Of a DNA stretch of 64,000 nucleotides, positions 10,001 through 17,861 are shown in pieces. This DNA is from Jejuia sp049889775. GTDB lineage: Bacteria > Bacteroidota > Bacteroidia > Flavobacteriales > Flavobacteriaceae. The notes under the pieces are model-generated. The model made no database searches. It saw only the letters and a program-made list of their open reading frames with translations, and had not been told where the DNA came from. The position numbers were made by a program, and so were the translations under genes. The stretch covers positions 558,001-622,000 of the forward strand of contig JBMHCT010000043.1 in assembly GCA_049889775.1 (NCBI GenBank), given 5' to 3'. Position 1 is the first letter of the stretch. The number at the start of each line of letters is the position of its first letter.

Positions 10001-11262
10001 AGTTGGAAAAAATAATGAATAATCTTATTTATAATGCCATTAAGTTTACAACAGCTGGTGGTGAAATTAAAGTGAGAATAATCAAATCTCCAATAAACCA
10101 GGAAATTGAAATAGCGAAAAGAGCAGTTAGGACAGAATATGTTGAGATAAGCATTGAGGATACTGGCATAGGTATAGATAAAGATAAATTACCTTATGTT
10201 TTTCAAAGATTTTATCAAGTTAACCAGTCTAAAAGATTACCTCAAAAAGGTTCTGGTATTGGTTTAGCCCTTACTAAAGACTTAGTAGATCTTCATTACG
10301 GTGAAATACATGTAAACTCAGAGAAGGGTATAGGCTCCGTTTTTAAAATAAAATTACCATTAGGCAAGAAACATTTACTGCCAGAAGAGATATTGGACCT
10401 ACAAAAACCCATTGAAGTAATAAATGAAGAAAGGGAGGATACGGAATTATTAAGTACGGAAGAAAGTGTGTTTAATGACAACGATGCATTAGATAAGACT
10501 AAAAACAAAATACTAGTTGTAGATGATAATCCAGATATTCGTCTTTTTGTTAAAAATGGCTTATCAGAGAAATATAGAATTTTAGAGGCGGATAATGGAA
10601 AAATGGCATTAAATACTACTCTCAAAGAAATGCCAGATTTAGTAATAACAGATGTGCTTATGCCAGAAATGGATGGGGTAGAGTTAACTAGTAAACTGAA
10701 GAATAATGTAAGAACAAGTCATATTCCCGTAATTATGCTTACGGCCTTAAATTCAGTAGAGCATAGAATAAATGGCTTGGAAGCTGGTGCAGATGCCTAT
10801 ATTCCCAAACCTTTTAGAATGAAACTACTGTCAACCAGGGTTAACAAATTAATTGCGTCTAGGGAGTTAATGAAACGTCGTTTTCAAACTGAGAAAGAGC
10901 TTACGCCGGATTATGTAACGCTTAACTCGGTAGATGAGACGTTTTTAAAACAGATTATGGAGCATATGGAGGAGAACATGGCCAACGAACAATATTGGGT
11001 AGATGAATTGGCTGCAGATATGAATACAAGCCGTTCAACCTTTTTTAGGAAGTTAAAGAGCTTAACGGGACAAGCACCTAATGATTTTATGCGTATTGTA
11101 AGATTAAAGCGAGCGGTTCAATTATTGGAACAGAATGAACTAACCATTGCTCAAGTTAGTTATATGGTTGGTTTTAGGCACCCTAACTATTTTGGAAAAT
11201 GTTTTAGAAAGTTTTTTGGAGTTTCACCTTCCAACTACATAAAAGAAAAGGAAAAAGTATAA
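7006..11262 (+). CDS. hybrid two-component system regulator (HTCS)
   Basis: A 1418-residue sensor and regulator in one chain, as used for polysaccharide loci in Bacteroidetes. Order: signal peptide (to about residue 33), two-component regulator propeller repeats (about 40-730, many IWVGT repeats), Y_Y_Y domain (about 770-835), one membrane segment (about 836-856), histidine kinase with phosphoacceptor His893 (SHEFKTP), ATPase domain (about 1000-1115), receiver with Asp1216 (ITDVLMP), and AraC-type DNA-binding domain (about 1310-1415). The periplasmic part should bind an oligosaccharide and activate the adjacent operon. It starts 67 bases after the sulfatase-lactonase gene on the same strand. 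Whether it also controls the SusC/D genes at 15-26 kb is open. Confidence 0.95.
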   Translation: MCSTKFFLNSSFLKFFVAIFTYISVCGTSVNAQSKDLKFEHFIDDKGFSQHLVMKVIQDLDGYIWVGTLNGLYKYDGQKFIAYKHEINNPNSLVSNLIYELELDVNGNILIGTGKGLTKYDRLTQKFITYPAALKNARISAICPMSNGDLWVGTSHSGLFYFKSEDTKGEYPVQYLHKPNTESSISSNQIHSLVKDGAENIWIGTLKGLNRLIDANGVKEFVRFKEIDKSIKALLVDSTGALFVGTVGHRLLKVNTPEKYTKPNLIEYVEYSFDLKNSDTAESGGIITMYEGSDENLFVGIHGYGLYLLNKKTREHTNYIHDARVVESISSNNIESILVDRTGVLWVGTEGGGLNKCDLKQKPIAHFEHNMLSDNSLSNSLINCIAKENDSTFWIGTQDGLNQVKFTNSTYNNPVFKRFYRGDKTITSQLKSEENVWSVLKDSDGDYWMGGVNSVVRIQKNDRNKTLSFERTDFNMLEVSSIIEDTKGNIWFGSMINGLIKWPKQKLANGLFNYSNHIHYLPDAGDRYSISTKEVSCLYQDSKENIWVGTLRGGLNLIVPGGKNDRDQFVAFQNDANNANSLSHNSVFSILEDRNGIFWIGTYGGGLNKMILPSGGNSEPIFKHYTEKDGLVNNVIYGILEDDEGLLWISTDNGISSFNPKTEEFKNFKKEDGLKGNNFRPGAYFKNDDGYLFFGGYKGLNIFNPKALKENDILAPVVLTGLKIKDEVVKIGETYNGRVILDKNLSNISEPITLHHDENTITIDFAALHYAAPEKNQYKYQLEGFNKDWIPSQSSTFAHYTNLSPGSYTFKVKASNNDGVWNDEATILKFKIKPPFWLSWWAYLIYALGLIAIFWGIQSYFHLRSQQRASKQIQQEIEHVNKLKLKFFTNISHEFKTPITLILSPIEELMESFSNNEIVQSKLKIVQRNANSLLRLVNQLMEFRRIEVGETTLSASKANVVSFIKEIALSFQVPAKKKDIVVSFECSLNTLPVWFDWDKLEKIMNNLIYNAIKFTTAGGEIKVRIIKSPINQEIEIAKRAVRTEYVEISIEDTGIGIDKDKLPYVFQRFYQVNQSKRLPQKGSGIGLALTKDLVDLHYGEIHVNSEKGIGSVFKIKLPLGKKHLLPEEILDLQKPIEVINEEREDTELLSTEESVFNDNDALDKTKNKILVVDDNPDIRLFVKNGLSEKYRILEADNGKMALNTTLKEMPDLVITDVLMPEMDGVELTSKLKNNVRTSHIPVIMLTALNSVEHRINGLEAGADAYIPKPFRMKLLSTRVNKLIASRELMKRRFQTEKELTPDYVTLNSVDETFLKQIMEHMEENMANEQYWVDELAADMNTSRSTFFRKLKSLTGQAPNDFMRIVRLKRAVQLLEQNELTIAQVSYMVGFRHPNYFGKCFRKFFGVSPSNYIKEKEKV

Positions 11263-11335
11263 TATTCCTCTTCATTTAGCGTCATTATGCTATATCAATG
11301 TTGTTTATATTTGTTTTAGAGCAATATTTTTTGAC

Positions 11336-12205
11336 GTGCTTATAGAAAATCAAACTACATTTTCTTTTATCGGTAATCTTATACTCGTTATACTTCTTTG
11401 TTTTGTAGTGGTACTTGTTTTTCTACTGTTACGAAAGATAGTTGGTACAATTTTAGACGGTATTGAGATGATTTATGCACGTTTTACCAAGCGTCCAATA
11501 CTGGTTCATTTTTATTTAGTTAAAAGTGCATTAAATAAATCCAATCGACTTGTTTTAGAAAAAGAAAGTAGCTTCTACAACAAATTAGAAAGAAGAGAGC
11601 AACGTTTTTTTAGACATCGCGTGGCCACTTTTATTAAAAAAACCAATTTTGAAGGGAGAGAGGGTTTTACAATTACTGAAGACGTAAAAGTTAGAATAGC
11701 CATTGTTGCTATTATGTTAACTTTCGGTTTTAGAAACTATTTAATCAAATATTTAAAACACATAGTTGTTTATCCAACAACTTATTACTCAAGATTTAGT
11801 AAGTCTGAAAATAAGGGCGAATTTAATGCTAGATCTAAGACTGTAGTCCTTTCATGGGATAATTTTATTGAAGGAAATAAAATCGATAACGATAGGTTAA
11901 ATTTAGGTATTCATGAGTTTGCACATGCTATTCATTTTAATAGTATAAAGAATGAAGATATCAATTCTATTTTATTTATTGACACATTTAATGAGCTTAG
12001 AGATTTATTGTCTTCGAATGATCGTTTAAAACAAAAACTAGCAACATCGGGATTAATAAGAAACTACGCATTTACTAATGATTCTGAGCTTTTAGCGGTT
12101 ATATTAGAAACATTTATAGAAGCTCCTACTACTTTTAAATTACAGTTCCCCAATATTTATAGTATGGTAAAGCAAATGCTGAATTATCATTTTAAGGGTT
12201 ACTAA
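11336..12205 (+). CDS. MtfA-like zinc peptidase (M90)
   Basis: A 289-residue protein with an N-terminal membrane segment (about 11-33) and the zinc motif HEFAH at His193-His197, preceded by VVLSWDNFIEG. This is the pattern of the MtfA (DgsA anti-repressor) family, peptidase M90. In E. coli MtfA is cytosolic and relieves the glucose repressor Mlc; the membrane anchor here and the absence of a visible Mlc make that role doubtful. The start is a GTG; no better in-frame ATG is seen upstream. The flanking intergenic spaces are short. Family assignment is good, physiological role is unknown. Confidence 0.83.
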   Translation: MLIENQTTFSFIGNLILVILLCFVVVLVFLLLRKIVGTILDGIEMIYARFTKRPILVHFYLVKSALNKSNRLVLEKESSFYNKLERREQRFFRHRVATFIKKTNFEGREGFTITEDVKVRIAIVAIMLTFGFRNYLIKYLKHIVVYPTTYYSRFSKSENKGEFNARSKTVVLSWDNFIEGNKIDNDRLNLGIHEFAHAIHFNSIKNEDINSILFIDTFNELRDLLSSNDRLKQKLATSGLIRNYAFTNDSELLAVILETFIEAPTTFKLQFPNIYSMVKQMLNYHFKGY

Positions 12206-12287
12206 ATACCCTAGATGATATTTATCATACTTTTTTAGCTTTTTAATTTATAACTTTAGAATAAACTAATCTAAATATCAAGTAGTT

Positions 12288-12707
12288 ATGATACGAAAAG
12301 CACCAATTTCAATGATAATGACGGAGGATGTCATTACATTGAAGCGAAATGACAGCCTTGAAAAAGCCAAACGATTGTTTACACAATACCGAATTAGGCA
12401 TATTCCTGTTGTTGAAAATCATACTATAATAGGCATGCTAAGTTATTCTGATTTGTTAAGACTAAGTTTTGCTGATATAACAAATGACGATGATAATGAC
12501 GCGGATGTAATGGTATACAATATGTTTACAATTAACCAGGTAATGAAGAAAAAAATAATATGCGTTTCTCCCTCTAATTCAATAAAAGAAGTAGCGAAAG
12601 TATTGGCTACAAAGGAGTTTCATGCATTACCCGTTGTAAATAACAATGAATTAGTAGGTATCGTAACAACTACAGATTTAATTAATTATCTTTTAGAACA
12701 GTTTTAA
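12288..12707 (+). CDS. CBS-domain protein
   Basis: A 139-residue protein made of two CBS domains and little else (about 1-62 and 72-139; motifs HIPVVEN and HALPVVNN). Paired CBS domains bind adenine nucleotides or similar ligands and act as energy or redox sensors, usually on a partner protein. No partner domain is fused and no clear partner gene is next to it. It is convergent with rpe, only 10 bases away. The target cannot be named. Confidence 0.9.
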   Translation: MIRKAPISMIMTEDVITLKRNDSLEKAKRLFTQYRIRHIPVVENHTIIGMLSYSDLLRLSFADITNDDDNDADVMVYNMFTINQVMKKKIICVSPSNSIKEVAKVLATKEFHALPVVNNNELVGIVTTTDLINYLLEQF

Positions 12708-12717
12708 AACTATATTT

Positions 12718-13380
12718 TTAGGAATTGGCTAAAGTTTTCAAACGTTTTATAGTTTCTAGTTGGTTAGCACTTTTAAATATGTGACTGCCAGCTACGAAAA
12801 CATCTGCGCCAGCTTCAACAAGTTTTTCAATATTCATGCCGGTAACACCACCGTCAATCTCAATGCGTGTATCTAAACCTTGATCGGAAATCATTTTACG
12901 CAGTTTTTTAACACGTGAATAGGTTATATCTTCAAATTTTTGTCCACCAAAACCAGGATTAATAGACATTAGAAGTATCATAAAGCATTCTGGTAAGATG
13001 TCTTCTAAGACAGAAACGGGAGTGGTTAGATTAAGTACAATTCCCGCTTTGCAACCAGTTGCTTTTATTTGTCTTAAAGTTCTATGTAAATGCACAGTAG
13101 ATTCATAGTGTACAGTTATAATATCTGCGCCTACTTTAGCGAATTCTTCAATATAGCGCTCTGGCTTTTCTATCATCAAATGAACATCAAGTGGCTTGGT
13201 GGCATGCTTTTTAATAGCCTGAATAACAGGCATACCATAAGATATATTTGGTACAAAATGGCCGTCCATCACATCAATATGAAACCAGTCTGCATCACTG
13301 GCATTTACCATTTCAGTATCTCTTTGAAGATTCCCAAAATCGGCAGCAAGCATCGAAGGTGCAATTAATTTAGAGCTCAT
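12718..13380 (-). CDS. rpe: ribulose-phosphate 3-epimerase
   Basis: A 220-residue TIM-barrel protein with the family residues in order: HIDVMDGHFVPN, DVHLMIEKP, INPGFGGQKF and EIDGGV. It interconverts ribulose 5-phosphate and xylulose 5-phosphate in the pentose phosphate pathway in the cytoplasm. Length matches the family. It lies upstream of no obvious operon partner; the BLUF gene on the same strand ends 44 bases before its start. The proximity to the primary sigma factor is a layout I know from other flavobacteria. Confidence 0.96.
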   Translation of the reverse strand: MSSKLIAPSMLAADFGNLQRDTEMVNASDADWFHIDVMDGHFVPNISYGMPVIQAIKKHATKPLDVHLMIEKPERYIEEFAKVGADIITVHYESTVHLHRTLRQIKATGCKAGIVLNLTTPVSVLEDILPECFMILLMSINPGFGGQKFEDITYSRVKKLRKMISDQGLDTRIEIDGGVTGMNIEKLVEAGADVFVAGSHIFKSANQLETIKRLKTLANS

Positions 13381-13424
13381 AGTATTAAACTTTACTTTGC
13401 AAAAATAGGGTTTTAAAAAAGGGA

Positions 13425-13835
13425 CTATCCAATTGTTTTTATAAAGTTTTCAACCATGGTTATGAGTTCATTAGTAATTTTATGATTCGCATTCTTTAAC
13501 CAGTTTAAATATGCCTTTAATTCTTTAAATTCACTGCTATCACGAACTATTGTAAATCCAAAATTATACTCTTCAAATATGCGATATTCGGTATCCGTAT
13601 TAATTACTTTTATTAAGTTTTTATGCCTATGGTCTTTAGAAATACGGTTATACGTTTCATCTACATCTTTATGCGTTCCTTCTAAAACCTGTAGATAATT
13701 ACCTTTGTGGTAGATCAGTATGCCAGAAATATTATTTTGAGCATTATTAGTTTTAGCTTTAGAATACATTTTTTTAATATTTTCAATGGAATCACTTTCT
13801 GTAGAGTTACTTATGTAACATATGGTTTTGAGCAT
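13425..13835 (-). CDS. short BLUF-domain photoreceptor
   Basis: A 136-residue protein consisting of one BLUF (blue light using FAD) domain plus a short helical tail. The flavin-site Tyr7 (ICYIS), Asn35 (NNISG) and Gln49 (YLQVLEG) are all there. The semi-conserved Trp and Met of the C-terminal strand (Trp104 and Met106 in AppA) appear as Tyr90 and Phe92 in EEYNFGF. A short BLUF protein acts by contacting another protein; none is fused. It sits between rpe and the primary sigma factor, on the same strand as both. Identity as BLUF is secure; its output is unknown. Confidence 0.9.
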   Translation of the reverse strand: MLKTICYISNSTESDSIENIKKMYSKAKTNNAQNNISGILIYHKGNYLQVLEGTHKDVDETYNRISKDHRHKNLIKVINTDTEYRIFEEYNFGFTIVRDSSEFKELKAYLNWLKNANHKITNELITMVENFIKTIG

Positions 13836-13930
13836 TACTTTGAAAATATTAAAGGTTCTCCATTTTTATGTAATGTAAGAAAATATCAATTACTAGCCAA
13901 GAATTAAATTACTCAGGTCTGGAAAAAATA

Positions 13931-13955
13931 AACCCGCGGTAATCAGCCGCGGGTT
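13931..13955 (-). terminator. intrinsic terminator of the sigma factor gene
   Basis: A perfect 9-bp stem, AACCCGCGG and CCGCGGGTT, with a 7-base loop. Read on the - strand the right arm is followed by a T-rich run (TTTATTTTTT). It lies 75 bases past the stop of the sigma factor gene and stops readthrough into the BLUF gene. Confidence 0.85.
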
Positions 13956-14029
13956 CTTTCATCAATCAAAAAACGAACAGTTATGTGTAACTGTTGTTAC
14001 CGTAATTTAGTCGTTACACTTGATAGTAA

Positions 14030-14893
14030 CTATCCTAAATATGTTTTTAATATTTTACTTCTAGACGTATGTTTTAATCTACGAATCGCTTTTTCTTTAA
14101 TTTGTCGTACACGCTCTCTTGTTAAATCGAATGTTTCACCTATTTCTTCTAACGTCATAGGATGTTGATTTCCTAGACCAAAATACAAACGAATAACATC
14201 TGCTTCCCGAGGTGTTAAGGTTTCTAAAGCACGTTCAATTTCAGTTCTTAGGGACTCATGCAATAATTCCTTATCAGGATTTGGTGATTCACCAGAATTC
14301 AATACATCATATAAGTTAGAATCTTCGCCTTCAACAAGTGGAGCATCCATACTTACATGACGCCCAGAATTTTTCATAGACTCTTTAACATCATTAATAG
14401 TCATATCCAATTCTTTTGCTATTTCCTCAGCAGAAGGTGGACGCTCATGACTTTGTTCTAAAAATGCAAATGTTTTATTAATCTTGTTAATAGAACCAAT
14501 TTTATTTAAAGGCAAACGCACAATACGTGATTGTTCTGCTAATGCTTGCAAAATTGATTGACGGATCCACCATACAGCATAAGATATAAATTTGAAACCA
14601 CGAGTTTCATCAAAACGTTGAGCGGCTTTAATCAAACCTAAGTTACCTTCATTGATTAAATCAGGTAAAGTCAAACCTTGGTTCTGATATTGTTTAGCTA
14701 CAGAAACTACGAAACGTAAATTCGCTTTAGTCAACTTTTCCAAAGCAATCTGATCACCAGCTTTAATCCGTTGTGCTAATTCCACCTCTTCATCAGCAGT
14801 AATTAAATCTACCTTACCAATTTCTTGTAAATATTTATCTAACGAAGCGGTTTCTCTATTGGTTACCTGCTTCGTAATTTTAAGTTGTCTCAT
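14030..14893 (-). CDS. rpoD: primary RNA polymerase sigma factor (SigA/RpoD, Bacteroidetes type)
   Basis: A 287-residue sigma-70 with region 1.2 (SLDKYLQEIGK), region 2 (LRFVVSVAKQYQNQGL, GNLGLIKAAQRFDETRGFKF, SYAVWWIRQSI), region 3 and region 4 (TPREADVIRLYFGLG, LTRERVRQIKEKAIRRLK). It has no region 1.1, as is usual for the major sigma factor of this phylum, which reads promoters with TTTG near -33 and TAnnTTTG near -7. A strong terminator follows it. Its presence supports the reading of TAnnTTTG sites elsewhere in this window. Confidence 0.96.
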   Translation of the reverse strand: MRQLKITKQVTNRETASLDKYLQEIGKVDLITADEEVELAQRIKAGDQIALEKLTKANLRFVVSVAKQYQNQGLTLPDLINEGNLGLIKAAQRFDETRGFKFISYAVWWIRQSILQALAEQSRIVRLPLNKIGSINKINKTFAFLEQSHERPPSAEEIAKELDMTINDVKESMKNSGRHVSMDAPLVEGEDSNLYDVLNSGESPNPDKELLHESLRTEIERALETLTPREADVIRLYFGLGNQHPMTLEEIGETFDLTRERVRQIKEKAIRRLKHTSRSKILKTYLG

Positions 14894-15056
14894 CTAAAAT
14901 ATACTCTGATTTAATATTGAATAAATAGGTTGTTCAGTAGTTATACGTGTAATATACATATTTTGTTACAAAAACTTCATCTTTTTTAATATTAGACACA
15001 TAATATAGATATTGGGCACTAGTTCTGGATTTAAGGTTAAAAGGTATATAAAATAA

Positions 15057-15081
15057 AAATCCACCGAATAAAGGTGGATTT
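15057..15081 (-). terminator. intrinsic terminator of the SusC/D operon
   Basis: A perfect 9-bp stem, AAATCCACC and GGTGGATTT, with a 7-base loop, followed on the - strand by TTTATTTT. It lies 31 bases after the stop of the last gene of the SusC/D operon. Confidence 0.82.
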
Positions 15082-15112
15082 TTACTATTTCATCGAAAAT
15101 TAAAGCAATATT

Positions 15113-15994
15113 TTATTGCCATTCTTCAAATATTATTTCAGTGTTTCTATAGATCAATTCTTCCACCACTGTATGCGCATTACCATCACCATCGGTATAT
15201 GTATAACTGAAAGTAAAGCCTCTCGTATTAGGGTCATAAGTTCCAGAACCACTTACATTAGAAATAGCTCCATTACCTCCTGAAAGTGTTACAGTGTTGT
15301 CGCCATTAACGGTGATTGTCATTTCGCGCGTTTCAGCTGCACTGAGTCCAGGTTCTCCTACATAGGTTGTAGATAGCGTGTTTCTGTCTACAGTTAAAAG
15401 TAATTCATCTTCATTCAGAACTAAGTCTTCATTTGAATAAGTAACAACTGAATTGTCTGAATTATTCGTATCTGTTCCTTTCACATAGTACCAACCTTGG
15501 TATTGGTTAATATATTTAACTACAATTACGGAATAATGTTTACCATCAAGAATAGAATCTGTGGTTGCAGAGGTTATTTCAACAGGTAAGGCATACGTAT
15601 CTTCATGAGAAAGAGGGTCATTCAAAAATTGTTCATTAAGTGTAACTGTTACACCATCAAAAAACTTACCTGAAGGTATTGTTATGGTGTTGGTTTCCAA
15701 CGTGTAATAGTTGTCTGGAAGTCTCGTGAACTGCGGAAAATTATCCGCATTCAGAAATGAGTCTTGAATCGCAAATACAACTTGTTCATTGCTGTCGTTA
15801 CTATATTTACCCCCTAGGGCAGCACCAACTTCAAACGTCATGTCTTCACCAGGAACTTCAACTAAGGTTCTTAAAGGAAATTGTCTAGCAAAGTAAGACG
15901 TTGTATACTCAAAATCTACTTTAAAGTCCTCATAGCACGCCTGAAAAGACAGTAGCAATACTACAAAGAACATAAACGATATTATTTTTTTCAT
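15113..15994 (-). CDS. DUF1735-type surface lipoprotein (SusE-position)
   Basis: A 293-residue lipoprotein (signal ending at Cys20, SFQAC). The N-terminal half resembles the DUF1735 beta-sandwich found in proteins encoded right after SusD genes; the C-terminal half is a beta-rich domain like DUF4361. Such proteins sit on the cell surface and bind glycan for the SusC/D importer. It is the last gene of the SusC-SusD-SusC-SusD series, 36 bases after the second SusD, and is followed by a terminator. Ligand unknown. Domain names rest on pattern recognition. Confidence 0.75.
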   Translation of the reverse strand: MKKIISFMFFVVLLLSFQACYEDFKVDFEYTTSYFARQFPLRTLVEVPGEDMTFEVGAALGGKYSNDSNEQVVFAIQDSFLNADNFPQFTRLPDNYYTLETNTITIPSGKFFDGVTVTLNEQFLNDPLSHEDTYALPVEITSATTDSILDGKHYSVIVVKYINQYQGWYYVKGTDTNNSDNSVVTYSNEDLVLNEDELLLTVDRNTLSTTYVGEPGLSAAETREMTITVNGDNTVTLSGGNGAISNVSGSGTYDPNTRGFTFSYTYTDGDGNAHTVVEELIYRNTEIIFEEWQ

Positions 15995-16030
15995 ATTATT
16001 ATTTTCTAATTTGGTTCTTATTTATTTAAA

Positions 16031-17770
16031 CTACCATCCTTGGTTTTGCGTAATATTATTGGTTACTAAAATTTCACCAAATGGAATAGGGCCATAAATC
16101 ATATAATCTCGAAAAGACGGAACAACAAGGGTCTCTCTTGTAAAATTAAACACGCCACCACCAGCATCAGTAATTCTTACGCCTTGAATAGGTTCATTTA
16201 AGTTAACATCCCATCTTCTTAGATCAAAGAAACGATGCTCTTCAAAGCACAGCTCTATTCTTCTTTCGTTTCGTATCAATTCTCTCATCTCCGCTTGAGT
16301 AGTAATAGATGCTAAGTAGTCATCACTACCGCCAGCTGCAATTCCTGCTCTTCTTCTTACTTCAGCAATGGCTTGTCTAGCCGATAAACCAAAAGATGTA
16401 TCGTCTGGACCAAAAGCTTCATTAGCTGCTTCAGCAAAGTTTAAGAAAATCTCACCTTTTCTAAATATTGCATAGTAATGAACAGCATTGATAATGTTAT
16501 TATCAATAACACTCACACCTTCACTCAGCCATTTACGTAAATAATATCTTGTTCTAGTAGAATTTTCAACAGTTACCCTTGGAGCTCCAGGCATATTGTT
16601 GCCTCCTTCAAATGTTTCGATAGTTTCCCCTTTAAATTCCTTGTTGTTATAGATAACAGTCATATCTAATCTAGGGTCTCTATTGGCGTACATATCGTCC
16701 TCATCGTAACCACTTAAAGGATTATCGATCGGGTAGCCATTAGCCATTGGAAAGGCATCAACCAAATTTTGAGAAGGATTAGTTCTTCCTCCACCATTAA
16801 TACTTGGAGGGAAATTTGCTGCTTCAAGGCTACTTGTTGCACCTCCTGCACCACCACTAACTCTACGCATTATTAATTCGTCATTGGTATCGTCAGTAAA
16901 ATAACCAGAGCCATAAACATCAGGTAGCGTGGTTCCAATAACGTCAATAACATCCTGAGCAGCTTCCGCTGCCTGTGAGTAAGACGAGGATCCAAAAGCA
17001 GGACTTGCTGCATATAAAAGCACTCTTGATTTTAAAGCTAGACAAGCAATAGTTGTTGGTCTACCAATATTGTTTTCTCCAAAGTCTTCATCTTGATCAC
17101 CGATAGTATAGTCTTCAGGTAATGCAGAATCACTGGATAGTGCGACATCTAAATCAGATAAGATTTGAGTAACACACTCTTGATAGGTGTTTCTAGGAAT
17201 ATCAAAAATTCCTTCACCATTAATATCCATGGTTGCTGTCATTAGAGGTATACCCATCAATTGTCCACTTTCATCAATTCCTCCATAGCGACGCAGTAAA
17301 TCGAAATGTATCCACGCACGAAGAAAGTATGCTTCCCCTCTTAGGCGTTTTCTAAACGCCTCATCTCTATCTGCTTGAAGCGGATCTTTAAAGTATATAA
17401 CTGTGCCATCTAAACCAATTTCGATGAATTGATTCAAGTTGACTAACTGATCGTAACGAGAAGCCCAGACATTCAAAGGGTTTATTTGCGAATTCCAGTA
17501 CCCGTCTATAGATACCAACTGATTCATACTGCCAGTAAGTACATTTGATAAGGCATTATCCGTACCACAATCCAAAAAGTCTCCACCATACCTGTTGTAA
17601 GTTGAAGGTATAGAGTTGTAGGCATAAGTTAATAAACCTCTCACTGATTGTGGTTCGGTCAATAGTTGATCTAAAGTTCTATCATTTGTAAGTTTAGGCT
17701 CAAAATAAGAATCACAAGATGTGATAAGAACTACTAAACCTAAACAAAAAGGGATTAGAATATTTTTCAT
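16031..17770 (-). CDS. SusD-family glycan-binding lipoprotein (second pair)
   Basis: A 579-residue SusD homologue. I start it at ATG 17770 (MKNILIPF), which gives a lipoprotein signal ending at Cys19 (LITSC); the longer reading frame from 17926 overlaps the upstream SusC gene and lacks a signal. Features are the helical TPR-like core, RNERRIELCFEEHRFFDLRRW in the C-terminal part and a trailing QNQGW. SusD forms the lid of the SusC channel at the outer membrane. Its partner is the SusC gene 91 bases upstream. Confidence 0.93.
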   Translation of the reverse strand: MKNILIPFCLGLVVLITSCDSYFEPKLTNDRTLDQLLTEPQSVRGLLTYAYNSIPSTYNRYGGDFLDCGTDNALSNVLTGSMNQLVSIDGYWNSQINPLNVWASRYDQLVNLNQFIEIGLDGTVIYFKDPLQADRDEAFRKRLRGEAYFLRAWIHFDLLRRYGGIDESGQLMGIPLMTATMDINGEGIFDIPRNTYQECVTQILSDLDVALSSDSALPEDYTIGDQDEDFGENNIGRPTTIACLALKSRVLLYAASPAFGSSSYSQAAEAAQDVIDVIGTTLPDVYGSGYFTDDTNDELIMRRVSGGAGGATSSLEAANFPPSINGGGRTNPSQNLVDAFPMANGYPIDNPLSGYDEDDMYANRDPRLDMTVIYNNKEFKGETIETFEGGNNMPGAPRVTVENSTRTRYYLRKWLSEGVSVIDNNIINAVHYYAIFRKGEIFLNFAEAANEAFGPDDTSFGLSARQAIAEVRRRAGIAAGGSDDYLASITTQAEMRELIRNERRIELCFEEHRFFDLRRWDVNLNEPIQGVRITDAGGGVFNFTRETLVVPSFRDYMIYGPIPFGEILVTNNITQNQGW

Positions 17771-17861
17771 ATTATTTTTTAGTTTGAAACACTCTTTAAA
17801 CACTAAAGTACTAGCATTTCTTTTATTATATATAGTTTGCATGATTCTTAAGTGTTTAAAT

